From positions 19,275,002 to 19,339,001 of the forward strand of contig NC_045148.1 in assembly GCF_008831285.2 (NCBI RefSeq): a stretch of 64,000 nt of DNA, in the 5' to 3' direction. Both the position numbers and the translations under genes were made by a program. This DNA comes from Nymphaea colorata (Eukaryota; Streptophyta; Magnoliopsida; Nymphaeales; Nymphaeaceae). A model generated the notes under the pieces. The model worked only from the letters and a program-made list of their open reading frames with translations, was not told where the DNA came from and did not search any database. The first letter of the stretch is position 1. The number at the start of each line of letters is the position of its first letter. This document shows, piece by piece, positions 1 through 11,720 of this stretch.

Positions 1-140
1 TCTACCTCTGCCTTTTTAGTACTTGTTAACCAAGTATTAGCCCTCCTCTGAGCAACAGAATCTAGAGTACCCGCTGTTAAAACAATAAAATAATGAATAT
101 ATGCGTCCTCCAAACCTAAACTCAGAGCGAGCGAGCGAGC

Positions 141-208
<68 letters not shown>

Positions 209-698
209 TGGTCGGAACAATGATACCGGCAGGGTATGCTATGCCTATCATGGCTAGCGAAGCTCATGAAGAAAGCAGATTTGGGCTTCCGACCCTTAAA
301 AGAACTCAGGTAGAAGCTTCCTCCCTCTTTCTCTCCAAATCATCCAACTCAAAGCGGAACGAGGACAAAAATGTTCCAAAACACAGATAAATTCAGCCAG
401 CGAGCCTCCTGCTGTGAAATTTAGACCAAAAAAAGCCTACAAAAGAAAATAAGTTTCCTGTATCGCTCTTATAGTTTAAGGAATCCATCTTGGAATTCGA
501 GAAGTCAGTAGACATCTAGCAGGATTGCGCTCTCTTATTCTTGATCTCATCATTTTCCACTTCTCTTGTCTGTTCTCTTGCCTTGCTTTGTTTTGATATG
601 TTGAATCTGTGTTTTTTTCATTTTTTTTTCTTCTGGTTTCGTTTTTCTTTCTTTTCTCTGCGGCCGTCCTTGGTTGACAGAGTGTGAGAGAAAACGGG
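1..698 (+). other. Upstream region and probable 5' UTR of the HD-Zip IV gene
   Basis: No coding region is supported here. The stretch holds a long GA microsatellite and then mixed pyrimidine-rich sequence. A pyrimidine-rich tract ending in ACAG at 677-680, just before the start codon, looks like an intron acceptor. HD-Zip IV genes often have a 5' UTR intron, so part of this region is probably UTR plus intron. The donor was not identified. Confidence 0.4.
125..205. repeat. (GA)n microsatellite
   Basis: About 80 bp of almost pure GA, starting with a few GAGC units. It lies roughly 500 bp upstream of the HD-Zip start codon. GA tracts near plant promoters can bind BBR/BPC proteins, but that role is inference here. 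Confidence 0.9.
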
Positions 699-3689
699 AT
701 GAAATCTGAAGCATGTGTAGGTCTGTTTCAGTCGAATCTGATGGATGGACAGCATGAGATAGCCCATTCTACAGAGAGTGAGTTGGCCCTCGCTAAGATG
801 AGAGAAGAAGAGTTTGAGAGCAAATCGGGAAGCGAAAACCTTGAAGGCGCATCCGGCGAGGATAATGAACAGGACCGCCGGCCGAGGAAGAAGCGGTATC
901 ATCGCCACACCCAGCACCAGATTCAAGAAATGGAAGCGTAAGGGACACCTCTCTCTCTCTCTCTTTGTTTCTCCCCACATCTTCATTGCATGCAAGAAAC
1001 TTCATCTTTGGTTTCCTGTTGGGCTTATGGTGTTCTCTTTCACACTTCCTGACCTTCAATTTGTTTATTCAAGGATAATCCTTTTCTTCATTTTCTCTTC
1101 TTTGTGGCTTTTTGCTCATCTTAGAAAAAGCATTCCATTATTCATTTTTTTTTGGCATAAGTTCAATTGTATTGATTTATCTTCTGCATAAAGGAAGCAT
1201 CATATTCAAATGGATCTCAGTGAGAAAATTCTGATACAAACATCAGCTCTCCCCCCCCCCTCCTCCCTGAACTGCAGGTTTTTCAAAGAATGCCCACATC
1301 CAGATGATAAGCAAAGGAAAGAGCTGAGCCGAGAATTAGGCTTAGAGCCTCTCCAAGTGAAGTTCTGGTTCCAAAATAAGCGCACGCAAATGAAGGTAAA
1401 ATCCACAAGATGGCAAGTTTTCAAAAAAAAAAAAAAAAAAAAATCTGAACGTTATACTACTGCGTTCTGGTGAACGGATACTTGTTCAAGGAAATTTCTT
1501 TGCTAATATACGCAACTTCGCTCTTTCCTTTCTGCTGCTGCTCACTGTTTGTTTCTCTCCCTAGACACAACATGAACGCCAAGAGAATGCACAACTTAGA
1601 GCAGAAAATGAGAAGCTCCGAGCTGAGAACATGAGATATAAGGAAGCACTGAGCAACGCTTCCTGTCCAAACTGTGGAGGCCCTACTGCACTGGGCGAGA
1701 TGTCATTCGACGAACAACACTTGAGGATAGAGAATGCTCGTCTCAGAGAAGAGGTAATCGAGAGTAATAGAAAGCTTACTAAAGGAAAACCTAAAGAGCA
1801 TCAATGCGCTCATACAACATTTGAATATCAAACTTTGAAGTTTGATCCATTGACACAGTCAAATAAATGGAAAGAAGATTTTACATCCATGTCACCTAAT
1901 TTATGAATAATAAAGAGAAAAGGTTTGACGCTTTCTGTGTTGAAGATGCAGATTGACAAGATCTCCGGGATTGCTGCGAAGTATGTGGGGAAGCCAATGA
2001 TGTCTTACCCGCCACTGCTACCACCATCCATGTCTCGCTCTTCTTTAGACCTAGCTGTCGGAAACTTTGGGATTCAAGGAGGCATGGGGGAGAGATGTTT
2101 GGAGGTGGGGACTTGATGAACAAGCCTGTAGCAGGACAACTTGAGATAGAGAAGCCCATGGTTATAGAACTAGCTGTTGCAGCAATGGAGGAGCTCATCA
2201 GAATGGCGCAGCTGGGGGAACCGTTATGGATTCCAGGCGGCGTCGACAGCCAGACCGAAATGCTCTGTGAAGATGAATACCTTAGAGCCTTTCCTCGAGG
2301 CATCGGGCCCAGGCCGCTCGGTTTGAAGTCTGAAGCTTCTCGAGAAACAGCGGTTGTGATCATGAATCCCACCAACTTGGTGGAGATCCTTATGGATGTG
2401 GTAAGAACTTAAGCAAATCTTTCATATAGGAGATGTAACTACAATCTTCGAATGGATGGCTTGATAAAAGTTGCTTATAGGTCGTGGAACGAAATTTAGA
2501 TTTTATGGTACTAATTACCTTGATAGCAAAGAAACGTTGAGTGACCTCCCATTACACCCTGAAGGTGATATTCACCCAGTAAGGGGTGATGATTTAAAGT
2601 TTATATTTAGGCCTGCCTTTGTGGCTTCCCATCATTTCTCTTTTTAGATCTCATGTTTACGCTCTCAATTGCTCACAGAATCAATGGTCGAGCATGTTCT
2701 TTCACATAATCTCAAGAGCACTTACACTGGAGATTCTGTCGACTGGGGTAGCAGGAAACTGGAATGGAGCGTTACAAGTGGTATCTCTCTCTCTCTCTCT
2801 CTCTCTCTCTCAGATTTCACGCTTTACAAACTACCAACATCAATATTGTTATCTAAAAACTTGTAACTTTTTCTTTCAAGAGATCAAAACAAGTGAAAGA
2901 CAGTTGTCGTGTAGTTTTGGTTTTGACTTCACGAAGAAATGAAGTATGACAGCATAGCTGATGGATGAACTTTATTTCTTACAGATGTCAGCTGAGTTCC
3001 AAATGCCGACTCCGCTGGTGCCTACCAGAGAAAGCTATTTTGTTAGATACTGCAAGCACCTTCCAGATGGAAGCTGGGCTGTCGTTGACGTCTCACTGGA
3101 CAGTATTCGCCCGACTGCTCAGCCGGTGTTGAGATGTAGAAGACGACCATCCGGATGCCTTATTCAAGAAATGCCTAACGGATATTCTAAGGTGATCATA
3201 ATAGGGTTTCAAAACGAAATATTTCCCCATTTTTTCCGCATTTCTATTGGTATTAAGAAAAGCAGTTTGGTTCAAACTTTACATCGTGCATGGCCATGCA
3301 CGCCTACTTTCTCTTCTTTCGGTACTAAGATACATCACTATCAATGCGTTTGTCATTTCAAAAAATCGAACATTAGATCGTGGACAAAAACCAGATTGTT
3401 TAAATGTAATGTTTAAAGTTTTTTTTTTTGCAATATAACTGTATATCGACATTTTAAAGCAAAAATGAATGGCTCCAATAAAATTAACATTTTGATAACA
3501 GAAAAATGCACATTTTTCATAAAAACAGCCTGAATCAAAACATGTTTTATATCAAAATAGTTTTACAAATATATTAGGATGTTTATATTTTATTTAAAAT
3601 AATTTTTCAGCAAAAACTTAAAGGGTCTGGTTTCGTACTCAACCTCACAGTCTTGTTTCTACAATTCTCTCTCTCTCTCTCTCTCTCTA

Positions 3690-3741
<52 letters not shown>

Positions 3742-6389
3742 CACAAGATCACATAGGGTTTTTTCTCTCTCCAAGATGAACATAAGATGAAGGAGGAACT
3801 GATAAGTTGCACTGGTATGTTTCAGGGAACTAAATTCATTAAAATGTTTGCAAACTCAGGGAGAGGGAGAGAGAGAGCCGACAAAATGAGAATTGATTAA
3901 CAAAATGGGAATTGATTAACAAAATTGAGTGACGAGAAGTCACAAGAAACACAAAAAGTCAGCAAAATAGAAGAGAGAGAGGGAGAGAGAGAGAGAGAGA
4001 GAAGGAGAGAAAGAGAGAGAGAGAGAGGGCATGTATATTCTACAAGTAAGCACATCGTATCATTTTCTAGTTGGTGTCCGTCAAGGCATGCATGTATTCA
4101 AATGTACGCACATCTTGAAGAGTAGATTTACGCAGCTCTACATAAATGCACTGCGGATTATCTGCACCTGCATGCATTGTCGACTGGCACTTCCACCGAC
4201 ACATACTGGACGGCATATCATGTTCGCTTGCATCTCTCCCTTCCTCTCTCTCTCTTCTATGAATGACAGAGAACGTGATTTTTCTACTATTTCTGGTGAA
4301 TGAGTCTCAATTTCTGATCGTCAAGAAGCGTCTCTGCTGTTACTGTTTTTCGTTGCAGGTTACGTGGGTCGAACACGTCGAGGTCGATGATAGAGCTGTT
4401 CACAGCATATACCGGTCGCTGGTCAACTCTGGCCTGGCTTTTGGTGCAAAGAGATGGGTCGCTACCCTTGACAGACAATGTGAGAGACTCGCCAGTTCCA
4501 TGGCGAGCAACATTTCCCCAAGAGATGTCGGTGGTAAGCTAATTAGCCAGTGAATACATAGAAACCGCAAGCTTAAAATTTTTCTGCAGTGCACTATAAA
4601 CAGCCTCTTGAGATCGAAAAGCGTTCAAAGAAGATCTGTAGATGTACTCATCTTGGTATATATTCTGTGTTTCAGTGATAACCAGTCCAGAAGGGAGGAG
4701 GAGCATGCTGAAGTTGGCTGAGAGGATGGTTGTAAGTTTCTGTGCTGGTGTGAGCGCTTCCACGGCACATACTTGGACGACTCTGTCTGGGAGCGGGGCT
4801 GAGGATGTGAGGGTGATGACTAGAAAGAGTATAGGTGATCCTGGAAGACCACCAGGCATTGTTCTCAGCGCTGCTACTTCCTTTTGGCTACCTGTCTCTC
4901 CAAAGAGAGTTTTTGACTTCCTGAGGGATGAGAATTCAAGAAATGAGGTTCGCTCTCTATTTCTCTCTCAAGACAATATGTTATTTCCAGATCTTGTCAC
5001 AGTAAAATATTGCATCTTGTCCAGCGTTTTCCAATTTTACTTTAAGTATGTAGCTTTTTAGTTTGTTTTGACACATGGATGTGCCAAATTCTAGAACAGA
5101 TAGAAGTACAGATATCCATGTTTGCTGAGAGATATTAGTCTTTCTAATTGTGTTTCAGATATTAGTCTTGCTAATTGTGTTTCCCTTTTTCTGCTCTGCA
5201 AACAGTGGGATATTCTTTCAAATGGTGGAGTAGTGCAAGAAATGGCGCACATCGCCAATGGCCACGATCCGGGCAATGCCGTCTCTCTTTTGCGGGTAAA
5301 TGTAAGTCTAACCCCATCACAGCACATTCAGAGTTTAGGTAGTGTCATGCACATGGAGCTGCCATGTCGCATGTTGGTAGTACATTTTTGACATGCAATG
5401 TGCGAGGCTAGATCATGCATACATTTGCATATTTAGCATCTGGGTTAAAGAAGCAATGGAAAATTTCTCTCGCTTATTTATGATGGATTGTCCACAGAAG
5501 TACTAAGACATCAAGTCGGATCAATTTCAATGCATGATAATTAATAATTAATATGATATCCAACCTACGATAGTTCAGTTCTCCTTGTTCATTATCGAGA
5601 AAGCAACTATACATGTGGGAGGGCGTATGTTTATCTGTTTTTCCTTGCGTTTAATGAGGAGGGAGCTACAATTTACTGCCTATATTCTTTGACAATCTGA
5701 GCAACTGGGCTACACCCACAGACAAGTGATTAAGTCATTAAACCAGAAAGTAATATGACAAAGTATATATATAGTTAGCATATTTAATACATTTGTGGAC
5801 CTGTGGTATTCTCATGATTGGTCTTTGAATGTAAATGAAGAAGGTTTTCTCTTCACAAGTATATTCATCATCTCAAGGTTCATACAGTCATTCTTCTAAA
5901 GAGGAAACAGTTGTGCACAAGGACACGATCCACGATCATGACATACGCTGGAATTTCTTTCTCACCTGTTTACTTTCGGTGCGTGGCTTACAGAGTTCGA
6001 ATTCAAACCAAAGCAACATGCTTATACTGCAAGAGAGCTGCACGGATTCGTCAGGGTCTTATGTGATCTATGCACCGGTGGACATTGTGGCCATGAATGC
6101 CGTGCTAACAGGCGGGGATCCAGAATGTGTGGCCCTTCTCCCCTCTGGGTTCGCCATTTTGCATGACGGACCTACCACCGCTAACGGAGAGGAAATGGGG
6201 CCGACAGGCGGAGGCAGCAGCGGCAGCAATGGTGGTAGTGGTGGTTCTCTTTTGACTGTGGCGTTCCAGATCTTGGTTGATTCTGCTCCAACTGCAAAAC
6301 TCTCTCTAGGATCAGTGGCTACTGTTAACAATCTCATCGCATGCACAGTGGATAGGATTAAGGCCGCCGTTACGTGTGAGAATGCATGA
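699..6389 (+). CDS. HDG2: HD-Zip class IV transcription factor, HDG2/PDF2-like (frame break in exon 4)
   Basis: Class IV homeodomain-leucine zipper factors are nuclear regulators of epidermal (L1) identity, trichomes and stomata. Exons: 699-937, 1278-1395, 1565-1753, 1952-2400, 2679-2780, 2985-3191, 4359-4533, 4676-4947, 5206-5301, 5994-6389, all with GT-AG borders. The order is an acidic N-terminus, a homeodomain at about residues 62-120 containing [14 protein letters not shown], a zipper-loop-zipper with CPNCGG, then a START domain (from about residue 255) and a conserved C-terminal region with [10 protein letters not shown] and [14 protein letters not shown]. The length, about 747 codons, is normal for the family. 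ATG 699 is the first in-frame ATG; ATG 741 is an alternative. Exon 4 is 449 bp where a multiple of three is required: the reading frame before about 2084 runs into a stop at 2114, while the frame from 2095 continues the protein. All other exons join in phase. It could be a real null allele or a base error in the assembly. Assignment to the HDG2 branch rests on remembered sequence similarity. Confidence 0.87.
2081..2100 (+). other. Frame break in exon 4 of the HD-Zip IV gene
   Basis: The stretch reads GGCATGGGGGAGAGATGTTT. Upstream codons give [11 protein letters not shown] and downstream codons in the next frame give [10 protein letters not shown]. Family members run straight through this junction. 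One missing G in the five-G run, or two extra bases in the GAGAG run, would both explain it. No pair of splice signals that could remove it was seen. Confidence 0.8.
3666..3746. repeat. Compound (CT)n(GT)n(AT)n(CA)n microsatellite
   Basis: Lies in intron 6 of the HD-Zip gene. CT, GT, AT and CA dinucleotide runs follow each other without a break. Confidence 0.9.
3974..4028. repeat. (GA)n microsatellite in HD-Zip intron 6
   Basis: Interrupted GA run of about 55 bp, preceded by a shorter GA run near 3855-3876. Intron 6 (3192-4358) is the longest intron of the gene and is mostly simple sequence. Confidence 0.85.
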
Positions 6390-6416
6390 ACTCATCCTGT
6401 ACATGAGTTCATGCAT
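6382..6416 (+). other. Perfect 14-bp inverted repeat spanning the HD-Zip stop codon
   Basis: ATGCATGAACTCAT at 6382-6395 is followed by a 7-base loop and its exact reverse complement at 6403-6416. The TGA stop (6387-6389) lies within the left arm. The transcript could fold into a hairpin covering the end of the coding region. Any function is inference. Confidence 0.8.
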
Positions 6417-9160
6417 GAAGATTTATGGTTTTTGGTGCTCATATACATAATTGCAGGTAAAAATCAATACTTTCTATTTTTTCTTTTTCTGCCAATTAAG
6501 TTTGACGGATAAGCACGAAAAATTATGCACATATAGTAAGTTGGTGCTCTCTTTGTTGTTCTGGGAAATGGTATCGCTGCTTTTGAAATGAATAAATCAT
6601 GGAAACGGTACTTAACTGAGTCAGTATCAGCATTTATTTTATCATCTTAGTCGCTAACAGGAGTCAGCCAGATCGCGATACTAGACAAAAACATCTTTGC
6701 TCCGCGAGAAATTTTCATGGAAAAAAGTTCAGGAATTTGAAACATATACATGTACCATATCTGTATCTACTAATGCATGCGTGTATATAGTATGTGTTCT
6801 ATATTTGATCTGTTTGCCAAAGTTTTATTTTGTCATCCTTCTTGCATATATATCGAGAGAAGTTTGGCCCTTTGCCTTATCGTTCACGCAATAAGAGAAA
6901 AAAAGGTTGATGGGTACCATTGAAAAAGACCATTTTGGTTCATCTGCAATAATAGTTGTTTACGACTTTCTGTTTTTGGGACTCTCTTGACGTGAATCTA
7001 TCTGTAATTCACCTTTTTCTTCGTTTCAAACACGCGTATGCTTCTACAGGTAGAGTGGTGGACGAGCCAATGAGGCAAGTAAGTAAGACGTCGGCTTAGA
7101 GAAGGAAACCTCACTTTCTCCTTTACATTTTCCCTTTTCTAGTTCCTTTTCGGTTCTCGTTTCTTGCAGTAGCAGTAGATTAGCGTTGAAAAACAAAAGA
7201 GATATCGCTCGTTTCATTGAATTTCGTTTTTGAAACTTGCGCCTCTTTCTTTCTTGCATGTTCTTTTCATCTTCCTTTGGTTATTGACTCTCTTTGATTT
7301 GCCTTTGCAGTAGCGGCCGGCAGAAAATCGCTTCGAGTCAAAGGAAAGAAAAAGAAACAAGGAAAAGAAAAAAAAAGAAGATGAAATCAAGGAGATGTAG
7401 TTAGGAAGTCAAGAACGCACCTTGGATGCGCCTTGCCACGTGGTGTTGGGCCCGGAAAAGAATGCACATGCACCACCATGCAAGGGTATTGGTTCGGGTA
7501 TTGACTTTCGCTTCCAAAGTAGTGTACCTTTTCCCTTCTTTCAACGTCTCTAAAGCATTGTCTCTCTCTCTTTTTTTTTTAGTGGGACCATATGTCTGAC
7601 ATGTGGGGCCAAAGGCAGGGGCCCTTTTGTTTTTATGGAGAACTAGGGTTTAGGGATATATGCGTCATTTCCTGTTTCCTTCTCTCTCTAGATCTCTCTT
7701 TTCTTTCTCTCACTCTTCATATTTGTTTGGTGTGTAACAACTGTTGTGATGAAGGAAGCGATAGTTTTTTACGTCGTTAATTTGGAGGAAGCAATGTTGT
7801 GGAGTTGGTTTAGTCTGGTTCGAACTCATGACTTGTCTTTAGTGTTTCTTGATCATTTATCAGAAGTGGGAATCTAGAAAATGGAATTGAAATTGCTTCT
7901 TCATCCATGGGGATAATGTTTTTTCTTCTTTTCTTCTTCCATGACTGCGGCTTGTTCCCTCTTTGAGAAGGTTATGGTTTGGAATCCCCTTCGAAGGCCT
8001 TGCTAATTGCTTTCTTCTCTCTCGCCGGACTTCGTTGGGTCCTTTCTTCTTCTCCCTGTTCTTATACTTCATCCTCGAACCAAATTATGAGCACGAGATT
8101 GAGACCCTTCGGTACAAATTGTTCGCATCAAATATGGAACTTGACCGAGTCTATCGCTGACTTGACTCAAGTCACTTGGTTATTCACGTCAATGCTATAT
8201 AATTGTTTTTGGTATGCATTGACTAGAGCTGAATGGGAAGAAAGGAGGTAAAAACTCTTATATATCCATGTCCTGATGCGACAAACAACGACAACGACAG
8301 TGGAAAACTATTACAAGCGATCCGTCATCTGCAAACGAAAGACAATCATAAATTTCCTGATCATATGCGTTGCCAACCTTGGCTAATCATCATTTTGATG
8401 AAGCTAGATATCCTCCATGAACTGACCTGCATCCATATGTATTCTACCGCTTTGAATGACGCATAATAAGATTGGAACGTCGTCTCATTCGTGTCACCTT
8501 TCATGGTAAACTGCCGCTTGTTGGGTAATTGGAAGTATATGTCTTTTTGACTGCTGATCAGTGCTCACCAACAACAGAAACAAGGGAGGGCAAGAGTTAC
8601 TTGGAAGAGGCCGAAGCCTGCCCATTCTCTTTGCCCCAATGTTTAGGACTGTTTTGCAACCTGGGAAGCATGACACTCATCAACTAGAGTGCAACTTATT
8701 TACAGTTTACAATTCCGGAAAGTAACACCTATAAAAATTAAACAGATGATGATCGGACTTTCACTTCCCCACGAGACCAACTATTCTACGCCCCATTAAG
8801 CAAATTAAAAAGCAATGGCTTTGGAAGGTGCGTACATGAGTGATGTAGTCTTACAAGAAGTTACCAATGATTCATAATGGGACCTATAATCAAACACGTT
8901 AGTGGAAGGTCGCAGCAAGATGATTATGAGCATGCTTGAAGTTAGGATGGTGCTTCATATCTCGAACTCTCTCTATTGGTGAGAATTGACAAGTTAAGAT
9001 GAATAGGGGAATTTGTTTACATGGTTCGGATCCAACACACCACATGCATGAAAAATCGGATTGTGTTCGAATATGATCTAGAAAGAATATGACCTCAAGA
9101 CAACGTCTGATCGTGTACATAACTTACTTAGGAAGGGTACCTAGACATTGAACAAAATTA

Positions 9161-9164
<4 letters not shown>

Positions 9165-9235
<71 letters not shown>
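9165..9235. repeat. (CT)n(AT)n compound microsatellite
   Basis: About 28 bp of CT followed directly by about 44 bp of AT. The same CT-to-AT arrangement occurs at 46939-47021. Confidence 0.9.
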
Positions 9236-9236
<1 letters not shown>

Positions 9237-9484
9237 TTTTCTTAAGAGAGTTGACTGACTTCTTCTAGCTAGCACTATGTCAAAAAGATTCTGAGGGTGG
9301 CTATTGGACATCAAACTTCAAGATAAGCATCGCCCAAAGCACTAGTTAGTCACAGTCACAAGTCACAAGAAAGGGAATTTCTGTTCAACGTCTTCAGCTG
9401 CATAGAAAGAGGAAAAGTTTACTTCCGCCTTCTCACCTCAAATCTCACCTCAAAGCATGGAAAGCAGTCCATCACCTTGGAAGG

Positions 9485-9677
9485 ATAGAGGGAAGAAGGG
9501 AGACTTCGGCCTTCATTCCAGTGGTGAAATTTCCTCCCCCTCACCAAACATAAAACATTTGCATAAACTGGCTGGGAAGTCGAAGATCACACTAAGGTCT
9601 TTTCTTTTCCCAGAATCCCAAAGGGTTTAGAACTGGTCACTTATGAGGCCTTGATAAGTACTCCAACACTGAAACCT
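9485..9677 (+). repeat. Diverged single copy related to the 152-bp minisatellite at 45593
   Basis: Shares the ordered blocks CTTCGGCCTTCA, GTGGT(A/G)A followed by TTTCCTCC, CTCACC, and later CTTATGAGGC and CTGAAA with the tandem unit 36 kb downstream. The spacing between the middle blocks is longer here. This suggests that the minisatellite unit comes from a dispersed repeat. Confidence 0.55.
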
Positions 9678-9892
9678 TTCACTCCGCTTGTATGATGGGG
9701 CCGTGGTAAACATTACAAATGTTACATAATAGTAATGATATGGAATATTAATTTTTCACAGCTCAATATTTTTATAATCACACAAAGGGTTGGCTCTCAT
9801 AGATCTCGGAATTTCAACCGACTCTGGGACAAATTAAGGACGCTGGCTCTTTTACTCTCAAGGTTATGCAGTGGCGAAGAGATTAGGTTGTG

Positions 9893-10069
9893 CAGGGGCA
9901 GAACTAGGATTTTTTTTAGGGACGGGCCAAACCATTTGTGGGTCGGGTTAAGAGGAGCGACGGGTCAGACCAAACTAAAAAAATTTAATTTATGTAATTT
10001 TTTACATATAATTTTTTTTTTTAAGCTCACCCGGACCATGGCCCGGGCGCCCCCCTCCCTCCGCCCCTG
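9893..10069. mobile_element. Small non-autonomous hAT-like element
   Basis: Starts CAGGGGCAGAACTAGG and ends CCCTCCGCCCCTG, giving imperfect terminal inverted repeats with the CAGGGGC ends typical of hAT elements. The flanks (GGTTGTG and GTTGCGTG) resemble a worn 8-bp target duplication. The interior is AT-rich and codes for nothing. A related end occurs at 43998. Confidence 0.55.
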
Positions 10070-10362
10070 GTTGCGTGCACGCAGCAAATATACATCAAAA
10101 GGAGATGATGACATTTTCAAATTTTTTTAAAAGGAGTAGACATTTTACACATTTTTACGATCCTTTCTTACCCTTCTTACAAATTTCTTTTTATTATTTT
10201 AATGGGAGTATTTTGGTCAGTTCCATCCCTGTGCGCGTAACCAGCTTGGAGTGGCAGAGCGCAAATCTTTTTCGCTAAGTATCATTGCTTATGAATATCT
10301 TAGACATAATAAAAGGGTACTAAGCAAATAATCAAGCAGTATCAATAAACGAAATAGTAAAT

Positions 10363-11720
10363 TGTTGGACACAGCCCAACATGAAAATAAATGAAACTTG
10401 AGACTAGTGTGTGGGTAATTACCCAAACATTTAATAAGCTATTATTAATTATTCAACGGAAAAGAAAGCAATTTATAGGTGATTCAGATTATTTCCAAAA
10501 CCTGATTCCTTATTATGGAACCAAACAAGTAATGTAGGGAATGGTGACTGACTGAAAATCGTTAAATGGTATTGATATCTGCGCCTTTTGACGGACGATA
10601 ATGTTCTTATTATCCTTGAAATAAAGAAAAATTTTATTTCAATCAGTCAACTCGCAACTTACATGTCGTTTGTTTTACAATTTAAATCTGATGGTTTTGC
10701 CATGGATGAGAAGCGGAACCGCAAGGTAGTGGCAATCATCGTGTATGGTCTGCAACCAAATATAAACCATCTATCATGTTCAATTCAACTAGCCAATACA
10801 GTTCTTGGATCAACTATAAGTGATGTTCCATAGTCTTCTTCTAGCTTGATTTTGGGTCTAAGTATTTTAAACAGTAGCCTGGATTATAAACCGACTTTCT
10901 TCCCTAAATCTGGACATCGATCCTTTAGATCTCCTTTGAAAATTTGTTGAAAAAGCCAAACCAGATTATGCAATAAATCAGATGATATTGCTTTCTCCAA
11001 AGGGTAATCTAAACAACAAATTTCAACCCAAATCTCTTTCGTTCCTCTTGGCTATAGCGACCTCGATTGATTTTTCATAGCTTCTTAATAGAAGAGTATT
11101 TTATATTTCAAGGTCTGGTCGCTCATGGCTTTGATGAAGTCCCGGTAGTAGATTTGTTGAAGCATTCTCGCCAGCGACTAAACCAGCTACCATCAAAACT
11201 GAGTTAGCCATTAGTTTATAACTCGCAGATGCGTCAACTCAACCTATGGAATGTGGTCTCTTGTTTAGGGTCTTTACGCTAGCACTGTTGTGTCTTCCAT
11301 TTCTTTTGGTGTCGGAATACATATGGTAGTTTCTTGCTACTCTTATCGATGACATTATGCTTACAAGTAGTAAATCCAAGTTTCAAATGAGTTAAATTCT
11401 TCGCTTTATTGAAGCCTTTGCTAGTAACGGCTCGGTTCATGAGCATTGAAGTGCGTTTAACTAGCTCATACAGGGTTCTTCCTCAACCGGCATTGTTGTG
11501 CATGCAAACTATTGAAAAGGCTCGAAATGCTTACTGCCAAGGCTGTCTCTACAACAATGGCTGCCAAATATTGCCTATAAGCTAAAGATGCAGACCTTTT
11601 AATTTATCGAAACTTGGACGGTGGCCTGCAATACCTCACAATGTCTAAGCCTGATTTGTCTTACAGTGTCAAATTTGTGAGCCAGTTCATTCAATCTCAC
11701 ACGCATTTTCAGATGCTCAA
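10363..11720 (+). pseudogene. Decayed Copia retrotransposon relic
   Basis: Three short translated patches in Copia order can be read on the + strand. One at about 10588-10730 contains the KKNFISISQL pattern of the pre-integrase region. One near 11345-11395 contains a YVDD-like IDDIMLTSS. One at 11614-11710 contains LQYLTMSKPDLSYSVKFVSQF, the region after the reverse transcriptase core. Stops and frame changes separate them. A TGTTGGAC start at 10363 could be an LTR edge, but no LTR pair was found, so the outer limits are uncertain. Confidence 0.6.

Larger units (their letters stand above)
6417..9892. other. 3' flank of the HD-Zip gene and intergenic DNA
   Basis: No gene recognised. The first few hundred bases are probably 3' UTR. 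Around 7000-7700 the DNA is pyrimidine-rich and includes a TAGGGTTTAGGG stretch at about 7646-7657, but no conserved protein can be read. Small open frames here have no recognisable similarity. Confidence 0.5.

Noticed and set aside
37-267. Open frame rich in Ser-Leu repeats on the minus strand
   Set aside because: It is a translation of the (GA)n microsatellite and has no homologue-like features.
3401-4150. Two L1-box motifs TAAATG(C/T)A in intron 6 of the HD-Zip gene (3401 and 4143), suggesting autoregulation
   Set aside because: An 8-bp motif with one ambiguity is expected about four times on two strands of 64 kb. Several others occur elsewhere, for example near 38371 and 39305, so no enrichment is shown.
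7020-7080. Acceptor-like CTACAG followed by a donor-like GTAAGTAAG, suggesting a small exon
   Set aside because: No adjoining exons or recognisable protein were found.
7820-7840. GGTTCGAACTC resembling a tRNA T-loop
   Set aside because: There is no matching acceptor stem, D-loop or anticodon arm in the neighbouring sequence.
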